From Deltaproteobacteria bacterium UBA6967 (GTDB lineage: Bacteria; SAR324; NAC60-12): DNA of 28,070 nt. The stretch lies in the NCBI GenBank assembly GCA_002450295.1, contig DJYX01000149.1, positions 1 through 28,070 of the forward strand. The letters run 5' to 3'. The notes beneath the pieces are model-generated. The model had not been told where the DNA came from. It did no database searches and saw nothing but the letters and a program-made list of their open reading frames with translations. This document shows positions 11,130-19,657 of the stretch, in pieces. Every line of letters starts with the position of its first letter. Position 1 is the first letter of the stretch. Made by a program: the position numbers and the translations under genes.

Positions 11130-12299
11130 ATGGAATCCGAAAACGCCTCCCCTCTGCTGGACTTCGTCGTCAACTATTTCACATTCTATTACGTCAGTCT
11201 GCTGCTTTTTTTGATTGCAGGGATACTAATGCTATGGCGTGCTTTCCGGCGTCGAAAAAGGACTCCAGGCAATCGACCAAAAACCCACCTCAGTTTTCGT
11301 TATCTGAACGACCGCTTCGACTCTGACCTAGATTCTCTTCAACGAGAACTTCAAAAGCATCCATTTTTACCCAAGGCAGCGCTTAAATTACTTCGTAAGG
11401 CACAGAAGAAAGAAGGGAAGAGTGAGGAACAAGAGGCAAAGTCAGATTCCCAAACCACACTGGAAAAAATCAAGGAGCAACTGGACAGCGGACTGAGTAC
11501 GGAAGAGGTGATCGGAAAACACTCCAATCGTGTTTATGTCCTTTCCTTCACCGGCAACATAATGGCCAGCGCCGTTGAGCAACTACGCGAAGAAATATCC
11601 TTTCTGCTGCAGATTGCCCTTCCTTCTGATGAAATTGTAGTCCGACTGACCAGCCCTGGTGGAGCGGTTGCTCAATATGGTTATGCCAGTTCGCAATTAT
11701 TACGATTGCGCCAAGCTGGCTTGAATTGCACAGTTTGCGTAGACACTGTTGCAGCTAGTGGTGGCTATATGATGGCAGCCGCAGCTCAAAAAATCATTGC
11801 AGCTCCTTTCGCTTTTCTTGGTTCAATCGGTGTTGTAGCGAGTGTGCCGAATTTTCATCGTGTTCTTCAGCGTAATGAAATTGACTACTACCTCTTCACA
11901 GCAGGCGAGTACAAGCGTACCGTGACCCCCTTCGCTGAAGTGACAGAGGAAGCACGAGAGAAATTCCAAGCGGATCTGTCTGCGATTCACCAAGCTTTCA
12001 AGGACCATATTACACAATATCGAGAGGGTTTGGATATTGAGCAAGTAGCAACAGGCGAATATTGGTTGGCCTCCAAAGCCTTGAAGCTGAAATTAGTGGA
12101 TGAGCTGATGACGAGTGACGACTATCTACACGGCAAGATGGGAGAGGGCTTTGATGTGATCGAGATCCGTACTGTCGCAGATCGTAAGCCACTAGAGCGA
12201 TTACTACAGCAGGGCGCTCAGCTCGTTCAACGTGTTCTGCAATCTCGCCTCCCCCTGCCGGATTCCCAGCCACTGGATGTTCGTGAATACTACCGCTAA
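11130..12299 (+). CDS. sohB: Inner-membrane S49-family serine peptidase SohB
   Basis: The 389-residue product has a membrane helix at about 16-38, a basic patch (RRRKR), an Arg/Lys/Glu-rich linker to about 130 and then a ClpP-like S49 peptidase domain. Ser210 in [10 protein letters not shown] is the nucleophile and Lys262 in [10 protein letters not shown] is the general base, giving the Ser-Lys dyad of SppA/SohB proteases. The single peptidase repeat plus N-terminal linker matches SohB rather than the duplicated SppA. The active site should face the periplasm, where it would degrade signal peptides or small membrane-protein fragments. It is the first gene of a tight plus-strand run, and the ParA-like gene begins 9 bases after its stop codon. 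Confidence 0.9.
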   Translation: MESENASPLLDFVVNYFTFYYVSLLLFLIAGILMLWRAFRRRKRTPGNRPKTHLSFRYLNDRFDSDLDSLQRELQKHPFLPKAALKLLRKAQKKEGKSEEQEAKSDSQTTLEKIKEQLDSGLSTEEVIGKHSNRVYVLSFTGNIMASAVEQLREEISFLLQIALPSDEIVVRLTSPGGAVAQYGYASSQLLRLRQAGLNCTVCVDTVAASGGYMMAAAAQKIIAAPFAFLGSIGVVASVPNFHRVLQRNEIDYYLFTAGEYKRTVTPFAEVTEEAREKFQADLSAIHQAFKDHITQYREGLDIEQVATGEYWLASKALKLKLVDELMTSDDYLHGKMGEGFDVIEIRTVADRKPLERLLQQGAQLVQRVLQSRLPLPDSQPLDVREYYR

Positions 12300-12307
12300 G
12301 TTCATCG

Positions 12308-12814
12308 ATGCGTCGAGTTGTTTATAATTGGAAGGGAGGGGTTGGTAAGTCCACTATTGTCTGCAATCTTGCAGCAATTGCCACCCAGGAAGGAAAGCGA
12401 GTTTTGCTTGAGGATCTGGATCCACAAGGCAACTCCACACACTACCTGCTGGGCTACACTAGATCCGCTTTGATTGCATCAGAGCGTTGTTTGATTCCTT
12501 TCGATTGTGACGCTTTCTCGCGTCAGGCACTGTATACCCTGTTGCAACAAGTCCGTGAAATCATCTCCGATCACAATCCGCAATTAGAGGTGGACGGGAT
12601 TGTGGCTAACCAGTTTCAGCCACGAGCCCGATTACCACGCCAATTACTGGAGGAAATGCTAGCTGAAGAATTACCAGTTCTTGAGACAAAACTTTCATCT
12701 TCCATCAAGATTCGTGAGTCCCATCAGCACTGCAAGCCACTGGTTTTTATGGATCCACAGCACAAGATGACACTGGAATTTCGGAACCTGTATCATGAAC
12801 TGCAATCCAATTGA
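12308..12814 (+). CDS. ParA-like ATPase with an internal in-frame deletion (probably non-functional)
   Basis: The product has 168 residues against about 255 for intact relatives. Residues 1-49 match the ParA N-terminus: deviant Walker A KGGVGKS at 9-15 (signature Lys9, Lys14) and DLDPQGNST at 36-44. From about residue 53 the text resumes as [23 protein letters not shown], which in intact ParA proteins follows the Walker B segment. Roughly 85-90 residues, including the Walker B Asp and the DTPP core, are missing at the join near residues 49-52 (nt 12452-12463), yet the frame is preserved. The C-terminal part ([14 protein letters not shown] onward) is complete. The usual Gln before KGGVGK is Trp8. 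ATP hydrolysis is therefore unlikely. The comparison length comes from remembered Pseudomonas-type homologues. No parB is nearby. It could be a decaying gene, a regulatory fragment or an assembly deletion. Confidence 0.7.
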   Translation: MRRVVYNWKGGVGKSTIVCNLAAIATQEGKRVLLEDLDPQGNSTHYLLGYTRSALIASERCLIPFDCDAFSRQALYTLLQQVREIISDHNPQLEVDGIVANQFQPRARLPRQLLEEMLAEELPVLETKLSSSIKIRESHQHCKPLVFMDPQHKMTLEFRNLYHELQSN

Positions 12815-12864
12815 AAGAAGTCTAGTCTCGCAATTCATTCACTCAACCTGACTACCAAGAGAAT

Positions 12865-15360
12865 ATGGCGCTCAAGATTCCGCTTCGCTGGCTACGTGAT
12901 TTTGTTGATTACACCGCAACTCCTGATCAATTGACGGAAACCCTGACGATTGCAGGCCTGGAGGTTGACGGGGCAGACGTGATTGGGGAATTCTGGAATC
13001 CTGAAACTCTCGTCGTTGCAGAAATTCAGCAAGTCGAACCACATCCTGATGCGGACTCTCTCTGCCTAGCAACGGTCAATTACGGAACAGATCAGTCCCT
13101 GGTAGTGGTGACCGGTGCTCCTAATATTTTTGCAATGATTGGGAATGTTCCAACCCCCTGTCCAAAGATCCCCCTAGCTTTGGTTGGAGCGCAGGTAATT
13201 GACGCCTACAGCGAAGAATACAAGCTTAAGAAGCTAAAACCTTCGAAGATTCGAGGGATTCCTTCTGAAGGAATGGCTTGTTCTGAAAAGGAACTTGGTC
13301 TGAGTGAAGAACATGAGGGAGTCTTGATCCTTCCAGAGGATGCACCTGCACCTGTTGGTTCTCCTTTGAGTGAATATCTTGGAGAGACAGTTCTGCACTT
13401 CGATATCAAGGGAGGTTTTAGTCATCTTCTCTGTGTCCATGGCATTGCCCGCGAGGCTGCTGCGATTTATGGGTTACCTCTTAAGAATGAGTTCATTCAC
13501 GATCTGCCAGAAGCCAAGAATATTGTGGAAGAATCGGGCTATGTAAATTTGCAGATCAATGACCCAGATCTTTGTGCACGCTACACTGCATTTCGGATCA
13601 AGGACGTCAAGATTGGGCCTTCTCCATTTTGGATGCAGCAGCGCTTGAGACAGAGCGGAATGCGCCCCATCAATAATATTGTTGACATTACCAACTATGT
13701 GATGTTGGAGCTAGGTCAACCCCTCCATGCCTTTGATTATGAAGCACTAGTCCAACGTAGTAGCGGCACTCCAACTATCTGTGTTCGTCGTGCCCAACCG
13801 GGGGAAGTGTTAGTAACTCTCGATGAGGTTGAGCGAAAGCTTGACCCAGAAATGTTGTTGATTACCGATGAGCAGGGAGCGATTGCCATCGCAGGTGTAA
13901 TGGGTGGGGGCAATACCGAAGTGTCGGAAGCGACAACAGATATTCTGTTGGAAGCGGCTCATTTTGAGTTTCTGAACAATCGCCGCACCTCCCAACTACT
14001 GAAGCTCAAAACAGAAGCGGCAGAGCGGTTTGGCAAACGCCTAGACCCTGAATTGCCCCTGCTAGCAGGCTGGCGTGCAGCACGGCTGATTGCTGAATTG
14101 GCTGGTGGAACGCTAGAGCCTGTCGTTGGAGATCTTTACCCAAAAAGACCTGAACCAGTTAGCATTGAACTGCACTCGGACTATATTGAGCGTATCTTGG
14201 GAATCCAGCTGCCAGAGGCTGAGGTTGTACGGATTCTTGAGGCGCTGGAGTTCGAAGTTGCTATCAAGCAAGAAATCTATCAGGTTCAGGTGCCCGCTCA
14301 TCGTCAGGATGTGCGGATTCCAGCAGATCTAGTGGAAGAACTTGTACGTATCCATGGTTATAACCGCCTTCCTCCTACAAGATTATCCGATGAATTGCCA
14401 CCGCAACGAGAAAATTTTAAGTTGAACGGTGTAGAGAAAGTCCGTGATCTGCTAGTGGGAGCGGGACTTGACGAGGTGATTACCTACTCGCTTAACAGTC
14501 CTCTCGATGAAGCCACGCTGCGCTTACAGACGGATGCGGGTGAGAGCACACAGATTGGCTTACTGAATCCTCTCTCTCAGGAGCGTAGTCATCTTCGCCA
14601 GACTCTACTGGTGGGCTTGCTTCAGACAGCACGTGAAAACATTCGGCTGCTCTCTCGGATTCAGATTTTTGAAGTGGGTGGTGTGTTCTTACCTCAAGAG
14701 GGAGAGGCCCTCCCAGCTGAGCCTCGTCGGCTTGCTACATTGCTAACAGGTCCTCGCCAAGCCGATGCTTGGCAATCTGACCAAGCAACAACTGATTATG
14801 ACTTTTATGACCTCAAGGGTCGTTTGGAGATTTTGTTGGAAGGCTTGCATTTGCAATCTGAGATTCGCTGGGAGCGAGCCGATGTTTTACCATATCATCC
14901 AGGCCGCTGCGCTAGTCTTTATCTCGGTGGACAGATGCTGGGCTACATTGGAGAACTCCACCCGAAAATTCGTAGTGAATTTTCTCTCCCAGAACAACCG
15001 TTTTGTATCACAGAGCTGGACCTGGATCTGCTACTGAACCAATGGCAGCAAGCACACCAGATGCAGGAAATTTCGAGCTTCACTCCAATCTACGAAGACT
15101 TGGCAGTTGTTGTAAATCAAGATCTTCCGGTAGCCCAGGTCCTTGGTGAGATGGAACAGGCAGGTCGTCCTTTGTTGAAACAGGTTACCTTGTTCGATGT
15201 GTATACAGGTGAACAAGTGGCTGCTGACAAAAAGAGTTTGGCTTTTGCTCTGACCTTTCAGGCAAATGACCGCACTCTGCAGGACAAGGATGTCCAGAAG
15301 ATCCGACAGAAAATTGTACGCCGACTCGAACAGACCTGTGATGCCCAGTTGAGATCTTAA
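12865..15360 (+). CDS. pheT: Phenylalanyl-tRNA synthetase beta subunit
   Basis: The 831-residue product begins MALKIPLRWLRDFVDY, the usual PheT N-terminus. In order it has the EMAP-like tRNA-binding domain (about 43-160, with HPDADSLCLATV), the B3/B4 editing region (about 215-400, with MRPINNIVDITNYVMLELGQ residues), the B5 domain (about 410-490), the catalytic-like core (about 490-700) and the C-terminal FDX-ACB anticodon-binding domain (about 735-831, EDLAVVV start). With PheS it charges tRNA-Phe. pheS is not adjacent, although the two are usually linked. The segment after the first domain reads DIKGGFSHLLCVHGIARE where many PheTs have a TPNRxD motif. This, with SEGMACSEKELGLSEEHEG, recalls the Chloroflexi-type subgroup from memory. 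Confidence 0.95.
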   Translation: MALKIPLRWLRDFVDYTATPDQLTETLTIAGLEVDGADVIGEFWNPETLVVAEIQQVEPHPDADSLCLATVNYGTDQSLVVVTGAPNIFAMIGNVPTPCPKIPLALVGAQVIDAYSEEYKLKKLKPSKIRGIPSEGMACSEKELGLSEEHEGVLILPEDAPAPVGSPLSEYLGETVLHFDIKGGFSHLLCVHGIAREAAAIYGLPLKNEFIHDLPEAKNIVEESGYVNLQINDPDLCARYTAFRIKDVKIGPSPFWMQQRLRQSGMRPINNIVDITNYVMLELGQPLHAFDYEALVQRSSGTPTICVRRAQPGEVLVTLDEVERKLDPEMLLITDEQGAIAIAGVMGGGNTEVSEATTDILLEAAHFEFLNNRRTSQLLKLKTEAAERFGKRLDPELPLLAGWRAARLIAELAGGTLEPVVGDLYPKRPEPVSIELHSDYIERILGIQLPEAEVVRILEALEFEVAIKQEIYQVQVPAHRQDVRIPADLVEELVRIHGYNRLPPTRLSDELPPQRENFKLNGVEKVRDLLVGAGLDEVITYSLNSPLDEATLRLQTDAGESTQIGLLNPLSQERSHLRQTLLVGLLQTARENIRLLSRIQIFEVGGVFLPQEGEALPAEPRRLATLLTGPRQADAWQSDQATTDYDFYDLKGRLEILLEGLHLQSEIRWERADVLPYHPGRCASLYLGGQMLGYIGELHPKIRSEFSLPEQPFCITELDLDLLLNQWQQAHQMQEISSFTPIYEDLAVVVNQDLPVAQVLGEMEQAGRPLLKQVTLFDVYTGEQVAADKKSLAFALTFQANDRTLQDKDVQKIRQKIVRRLEQTCDAQLRS

Positions 15361-15387
15361 AAACACCCCAAGTACAAAGTTTTATTA

Positions 15388-16059
15388 ATGATTCTAGAGT
15401 TGGAAAATGTTGGAAAGTCCTTTCCTCATCCAAGCGGGAACGAAAACGTTGAGGTCCTGCGCAACTTACAGTTACAAGTCAATCAGGGGGAAACAGTTGC
15501 AGTGCTAGGGCAGTCAGGCAGTGGAAAATCGACTCTGCTTTCTTTGCTCGCAGGTCTTGATCAACCCACCAGTGGTGCTCTGAGGATTCGTGGAACCGAT
15601 CTGGCCAAAATGAGTGAGGAAGAACTGACGCGATTCCGTGCGGAGAATATCGGGATCATTTTCCAGCAATTTCATTTGATGTCGCATCTGACAGCTTTGG
15701 AGAACGTCAGTTTACCATTAGAGATTTTTCAAAGGGCTGGACATGCCGAACGCTCTCGTAAAGCTTTGGAACAAGTGCGACTTGAACATCGTCATGACCA
15801 CTTCCCATACCAGTTGAGTGGTGGAGAATGCCAACGGGTTGCAATCGCACGTGCTGTGGTCGTGGAACCCGCAATTTTGTTAGCTGATGAGCCTACAGGA
15901 AATTTGGATGTAGAAACTGGTGAGCAGATTGCGAATCTACTTTTCGATTTGGTACGTGATACGCAGATGACTCTCTTAATGGTGACTCACAATAGGGATC
16001 TAGCCGAGCGTTGCCAACGGCAAGTCGTGCTTCAACAGGGGCAACTCGCTGAACTTTGA
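15388..16059 (+). CDS. ABC transporter ATP-binding protein, YbbA/LolD-like
   Basis: The 223-residue product is a complete ABC ATPase. Walker A GQSGSGKST is at 41-49, the Q-loop FQQF at about 92-95, signature LSGGE at 143-147, Walker B ILLADE at 163-168, a D-loop NLD, and the H-loop in VTHNRD. The LLADEPTGNLD stretch and the length place it in the MacB/LolD/YbbA/FtsE clade, which powers mechanotransmission or lipoprotein release across the inner membrane with a FtsX-like permease. No permease gene is next to it, so its partner must lie elsewhere and LolD versus YbbA cannot be separated safely. No Shine-Dalgarno sequence is evident. It lies 27 bases after pheT and 41 before cysK. Confidence 0.85.
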   Translation: MILELENVGKSFPHPSGNENVEVLRNLQLQVNQGETVAVLGQSGSGKSTLLSLLAGLDQPTSGALRIRGTDLAKMSEEELTRFRAENIGIIFQQFHLMSHLTALENVSLPLEIFQRAGHAERSRKALEQVRLEHRHDHFPYQLSGGECQRVAIARAVVVEPAILLADEPTGNLDVETGEQIANLLFDLVRDTQMTLLMVTHNRDLAERCQRQVVLQQGQLAEL

Positions 16060-16100
16060 ACCTGCCTCATGCCGGGAATCAGGCATAGATTAAGGACAGA

Positions 16101-17111
16101 ATGGAAATTCGACAGGATTTCGTTGACAGCATTGGCAACACACCGCTGATTCGCCTGCGGAAGGCTTCAGAATTGACTGGGTGTACAATCCTGGGAAAAG
16201 CAGAGTTTCTAAATCCGGGAGGATCTGTAAAAGACCGAGCTGCCCGGGCAATTATTTTGGATGCAGAGAAGAAAGGATTGCTTCAACCAGGTGGCTTGAT
16301 TGTCGAAGGAACCGCCGGGAATACTGGAATTGGACTCGCCCTGGTTGGAAACGCCCGAGGCTACCGTACCCTGATCGTTATTCCTGAGACTCAGAGCGAA
16401 GAAAAAAAAGACATGCTACGACTTTGTGGTGCTGTGGTTAAAGAAGTTCCAGCAGTGCCCTATAAAGATCCAAACAACTATATTCATCAGTCACGAAGAA
16501 TTGCCGAAGAAACGGCCGCAACTGAATCCAATGGTGCCATTTGGGCCAATCAATTTGACAACACAGCAAATCGAACGGGGCACTATGAAACAACAGGACC
16601 AGAAATCTGGGAGCAGACCGATGGGACTGTAGATGCCTTTATCTGCTCGGTTGGGACTGGAGGAACCTTGGCAGGAACAGCCATGGCTCTGCGGGAGCGA
16701 AATCCTGATATCGTGATAGGGTTGGTTGATCCAATGGGGGCTGCTCTCTATTCCTACTACACCACAGGTGAATTACAATCTGTTGGGAGCTCAATTACTG
16801 AGGGAATTGGCCAGGGCAGGATCACCGCTAATCTGGAAGGACTCAAGGTAGACGCTGCATTTCGGGTCACAGATGATGAAATGTTGCCTATCTGCTTTGA
16901 ACTATTGAGAGATGAAGCACTTTGCTTGGGAGGCTCAGCAGCTCTGAATGTTGCCGGTGCAATCCGTTTGGCTAAGCAACTTGGACCAGGTAAAACCATT
17001 GTCACTGTGCTTTGTGACTCAGGCGTCCGCTACAAATCGAAGCTCTTCAATCCCGAGTTTCTGCGAAGCAAGGATTTGCCAGTGCCGATCTGGCTGGAGA
17101 ATGGTGAATGA
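16101..17111 (+). CDS. cysK: Cysteine synthase A (O-acetylserine sulfhydrylase)
   Basis: The 336-residue product is a fold-type II PLP enzyme that makes L-cysteine from O-acetylserine and sulfide. IGNTPLIRL (11-19), the Schiff-base Lys44 in NPGGSVKDRAA, EGTAGNTGIGLA (the substrate-binding Asn loop) and the VGTGGTLAGTA phosphate loop are all clear. The N-terminus lacks the regulatory heme or CBS extension of cystathionine beta-synthases. The alternative EGTAGNTG instead of EPTSGNTG marks a longer subgroup that I recall from proteobacteria and eukaryotes. An AAGGA site precedes the ATG. Its stop overlaps the ddl start by 4 bases, so the two are translationally coupled. A cystathionine beta-synthase activity cannot be excluded. 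Confidence 0.88.
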   Translation: MEIRQDFVDSIGNTPLIRLRKASELTGCTILGKAEFLNPGGSVKDRAARAIILDAEKKGLLQPGGLIVEGTAGNTGIGLALVGNARGYRTLIVIPETQSEEKKDMLRLCGAVVKEVPAVPYKDPNNYIHQSRRIAEETAATESNGAIWANQFDNTANRTGHYETTGPEIWEQTDGTVDAFICSVGTGGTLAGTAMALRERNPDIVIGLVDPMGAALYSYYTTGELQSVGSSITEGIGQGRITANLEGLKVDAAFRVTDDEMLPICFELLRDEALCLGGSAALNVAGAIRLAKQLGPGKTIVTVLCDSGVRYKSKLFNPEFLRSKDLPVPIWLENGE

Positions 17112-18160
17112 AGACTCGAGTTGCGATCCTCTGTGGTGGCTTGAGTGGGGAGCATCAGGTATCTTTGATCTCAGCTTTCAATATCGCCAGAGCCCTTCCA
17201 AGAGACAACTACGAGGTTCAGCTAATCGGTATCCGCAAAGATGGGAGTTGGTGCTGGAGGCCTGAAGGGGACCTACTCTGCCAAACTCAGGATATCCGTG
17301 AGATCCATTTGGATCCTGCAGCGGAGACTCTTCTCCCAAGACAGTTGGGTCGGCTACAAAATGAACAAGGCAAGTTACAGTGGCAGGCAGATGTTTTCTT
17401 CCCAATCACCCATGGGAATTTTGGGGAAGACGGCTCTTTGCAAGGGATGCTGCGACTGCTTCGAGTTCCCTTTGTCGGCTGTGATGTCTGGGGATCTGCA
17501 ATCAGTATGGATAAGGATGTTACGAAGCGACTGCTCGTTCAGGCAGGCCTTCCGGTCACTCCTTTTATCACGTTACGTAGGAACGAAACCCTTCTCTATT
17601 CTGAAGTGGTCGCCAGATTAGGATCACCATTCTTTGTGAAACCAACCCGTGAAGGGTCTTCTTTGGGAGTTGCCAAGATTCGCAAAGAGGATGAATACCC
17701 ACAAGCGTTGAAAGAGGCCTTCTCTCTGGACCACAAGATTTTGCTGGAACAGGCAATCATCGGTCGGGAAATTGAAGCTGCTGTCCTTGGAAATGATGCT
17801 CCTGAAGTGGCTGAGATTCTGGGTGAAATCATCCCCAATCATGAATTCTACTCTTACGATGCGAAGTACGTCGATCCGAATGGGGCGATCCTGAAAATCC
17901 CTGCTGAGATCGAAGCTAGTGTTGCGAGCCGGATTCGTGATCTGGCGGTGGAATCTTTTCGGGTTGTCGAAGGTCTGGGGATGGCACGAGTAGATTTCTT
18001 CCTAACTAAAGACAATCAAATTTACATTAACGAAATTAATACACTGCCTGGATTCACCAGCATTAGTATGTACCCAAAACTCTGGGAAGCATCGGGCTTG
18101 TCTTATTCAGAATTACTGCACCAATTGGTACAGTTGGGTCTTCAAAGAGCGGCTGTGTAA
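17108..18160 (+). CDS. ddl: D-alanine--D-alanine ligase
   Basis: The 350-residue product is an ATP-grasp ligase that makes the D-Ala-D-Ala terminus of peptidoglycan precursors. CGGLSGEHQVSL at 9-20 is the N-terminal substrate loop, FVKPTREGSSLGVAK is the ATP-grasp lysine and glycine-rich strand, and NEINTLPGFTSISMYP is the metal and D-Ala site near the C-terminus. HEFYSYDAKY carries the Tyr typical of D-Ala specific ligases, not the His of VanA-type D-lactate ligases. Its ATG overlaps the cysK stop (ATGA), and GGAGA upstream is a good ribosome site. The gene is separate from any mur/fts division cluster, where ddlB often lies, so this is the stand-alone DdlA-like arrangement. Confidence 0.94.
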   Translation: MKTRVAILCGGLSGEHQVSLISAFNIARALPRDNYEVQLIGIRKDGSWCWRPEGDLLCQTQDIREIHLDPAAETLLPRQLGRLQNEQGKLQWQADVFFPITHGNFGEDGSLQGMLRLLRVPFVGCDVWGSAISMDKDVTKRLLVQAGLPVTPFITLRRNETLLYSEVVARLGSPFFVKPTREGSSLGVAKIRKEDEYPQALKEAFSLDHKILLEQAIIGREIEAAVLGNDAPEVAEILGEIIPNHEFYSYDAKYVDPNGAILKIPAEIEASVASRIRDLAVESFRVVEGLGMARVDFFLTKDNQIYINEINTLPGFTSISMYPKLWEASGLSYSELLHQLVQLGLQRAAV

Positions 18161-18162
18161 CT

Positions 18163-18639
18163 GTGAGAATACACAACAATCCACTATTGCAGGTGGTGTT
18201 GGTAGAACCACAGATTCCGCCAAATACTGGGAATATTGCGAGATTGTGTGCGGCGACGAAGTGTCACCTCATTTTGGCTGGTGAACTTGGTTTTGAACTT
18301 TCTGATCGCACCTTGAAGCGGGCTGGGTTGGACTATTGGGATTGGGTCAGTTGGGAGCATATCCTGGATTGGGAAGACTGGGTCAAGCAGTTAGACTTCA
18401 TACGGTGTCACTTTCTCTCCACTCATGCGAAGACTCCTTACACCCAGATGCCGATTCAAGCGGGGGACTTTGTCTTTTTCGGCAAGGAAACAGCTGGTTT
18501 GCCAAAGTGGCTGTGGCAACCACATCCTGAAAGAAGCTTCACCATTCCTATGTGGGAATCTGAGGTGCGCAGTTTGAATCTTGCCTCTGCCGCCTCCATT
18601 GTGGTTTATGACGGACTCCGTCGCTTGGTTCCTTTCTAA
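18163..18639 (+). CDS. trmL: tRNA (cytidine/uridine-34 2'-O)-methyltransferase TrmL
   Basis: The 158-residue product is a minimal SPOUT methyltransferase of TrmL (YibK) length. It methylates the wobble-base ribose of tRNA-Leu isoacceptors using S-adenosylmethionine. PQIPPNTGNIARLCA is motif 1, FFGKETAGLP motif 2 and SLNLASAASIVVYDGLRRL motif 3, forming the trefoil-knot SAM site. GLDYWDW and the HAKTPY segment are also family features. The start is the GTG at 18163, two bases after the ddl stop; no ATG is available nearby. It is the last gene of the seven-gene plus-strand run. No extra RNA-binding domain is present, as expected for this family. Confidence 0.92.
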   Translation: MRIHNNPLLQVVLVEPQIPPNTGNIARLCAATKCHLILAGELGFELSDRTLKRAGLDYWDWVSWEHILDWEDWVKQLDFIRCHFLSTHAKTPYTQMPIQAGDFVFFGKETAGLPKWLWQPHPERSFTIPMWESEVRSLNLASAASIVVYDGLRRLVPF

Positions 18640-18643
18640 ACAT

Positions 18644-18672
18644 TTGACATCCATAAATTCTTCCTTTCAGAT
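18644..18672 (+). promoter_or_regulatory. Candidate sigma-70 promoter for the MinD-like gene
   Basis: A perfect TTGACA at 18644-18649 is followed after 17 bases by TCAGAT at 18667-18672, a poor (3 of 6) -10 match. It lies just after trmL and upstream of the MinD-like gene. The -35 match is strong and the -10 is weak, so this is a candidate only. Confidence 0.3.
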
Positions 18673-18708
18673 TCACGACGCTGTGCTACAGTATGTCCTC
18701 CTTCATGG

Positions 18709-19656
18709 ATGACTGAGAAACAAAAAACGACATACAGCATGGAACAACAAGCGAAACTTTGGGCTGTGGGTGGTGGCAAAGGAGGTGTGGGAAAGAGCTT
18801 CCTGACCACTAATATTGGGGTCTTGCTCGCCAAAGAAGGCAAGCGAGTGGTGCTTATGGATCTGGACCTAGGAGGGGCAAATCTTCACACCTGCCTCGGA
18901 GTCACCGATCTGGATCGAGGAGTGTCCGACTTCTTGATGAGGCGCTATGAAGAGTTGGAAGAAGCCTTGGTCCCGACCCAAGTACCAAATCTTTTCCTGC
19001 TAAGTGGAGCACAGGATAGCCTAAATATCGCGAATCCAAAGTATGCACAAAAAATTCGACTTCTACGGGAACTGAAAAAGATTGAAGCGGACTACATTCT
19101 GATGGATTTGGGAGCTGGAACTTCCTTCAATACTCTAGATTTTTTCATTGCCGCAGACACTCAGTTACTGGTAGCGATCCCTGAGCCAACCTCTATCGAA
19201 AATGCCTACCGGTTTATTAAAAGTTCATTCTATCGGCAGATCCGATTGTATAGTGAAACCCCAGAGTTGCGAGATTTGGTTGAAGAATCAATGGATCGTA
19301 ACAATCGGCATGGTATCCGCACTCCGCGTGAATTATTGCTTCACCTGAAGGAACTAGGACCGGAGATGTCTGATTTTGCGGAACAACAAACAGAGAGATA
19401 TCGTCCTAGTCTAATTCTGAATCAGGTTCGTTCCAACAACGACATCAAGGTCGGTCATGCGATGGAAACAGCCTGTCTGAAATACTTTGGACTATCTGTA
19501 GATTTTCGAGGATATGTGACGAACAACGATTTGGTGAGACGCTCAGTCTTACAGCGTAAACCCTTGATGACGCAGTCACCCGATTCAGAAATCGGGCAAG
19601 ACCTGCAACGCCTGCTTGGTAACATTTTGCAGCGTCAAAAGGTGCCACCGTCATGA
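18709..19656 (+). CDS. MinD/FlhG-like P-loop ATPase
   Basis: The 315-residue product has the SIMIBI ATPase core. The deviant Walker A GGGKGGVGKS is at 21-30 (signature Lys24, catalytic Lys29), LMDLDLGGANLHTCLG (49-64) is the switch I region, and ILMDLGAGTSF (about 130-140) contains Walker B. NIANPKYAQK and EPTSIENAYRFIKSSFYR are features of a subgroup I associate with deltaproteobacteria. A C-terminal amphipathic membrane-targeting helix like that of MinD is not obvious. No minC, minE, flhF or flagellar gene is nearby, so the role (cell organisation, polarity or appendage placement) is open. The start at 18709 or at Met11 (18739) is uncertain, and neither has a clear Shine-Dalgarno. A seven-codon frame (18693-18716) overlaps this start. 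Confidence 0.85.
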   Translation: MTEKQKTTYSMEQQAKLWAVGGGKGGVGKSFLTTNIGVLLAKEGKRVVLMDLDLGGANLHTCLGVTDLDRGVSDFLMRRYEELEEALVPTQVPNLFLLSGAQDSLNIANPKYAQKIRLLRELKKIEADYILMDLGAGTSFNTLDFFIAADTQLLVAIPEPTSIENAYRFIKSSFYRQIRLYSETPELRDLVEESMDRNNRHGIRTPRELLLHLKELGPEMSDFAEQQTERYRPSLILNQVRSNNDIKVGHAMETACLKYFGLSVDFRGYVTNNDLVRRSVLQRKPLMTQSPDSEIGQDLQRLLGNILQRQKVPPS

Positions 19657-19657
19657 A

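Noticed and set aside
16062..16085. Hairpin TGCCT/AGGCA between the ABC ATPase and cysK genes
   Set aside because: The stem is only about five pairs plus a mismatch and no T run follows, so I do not call a terminator.
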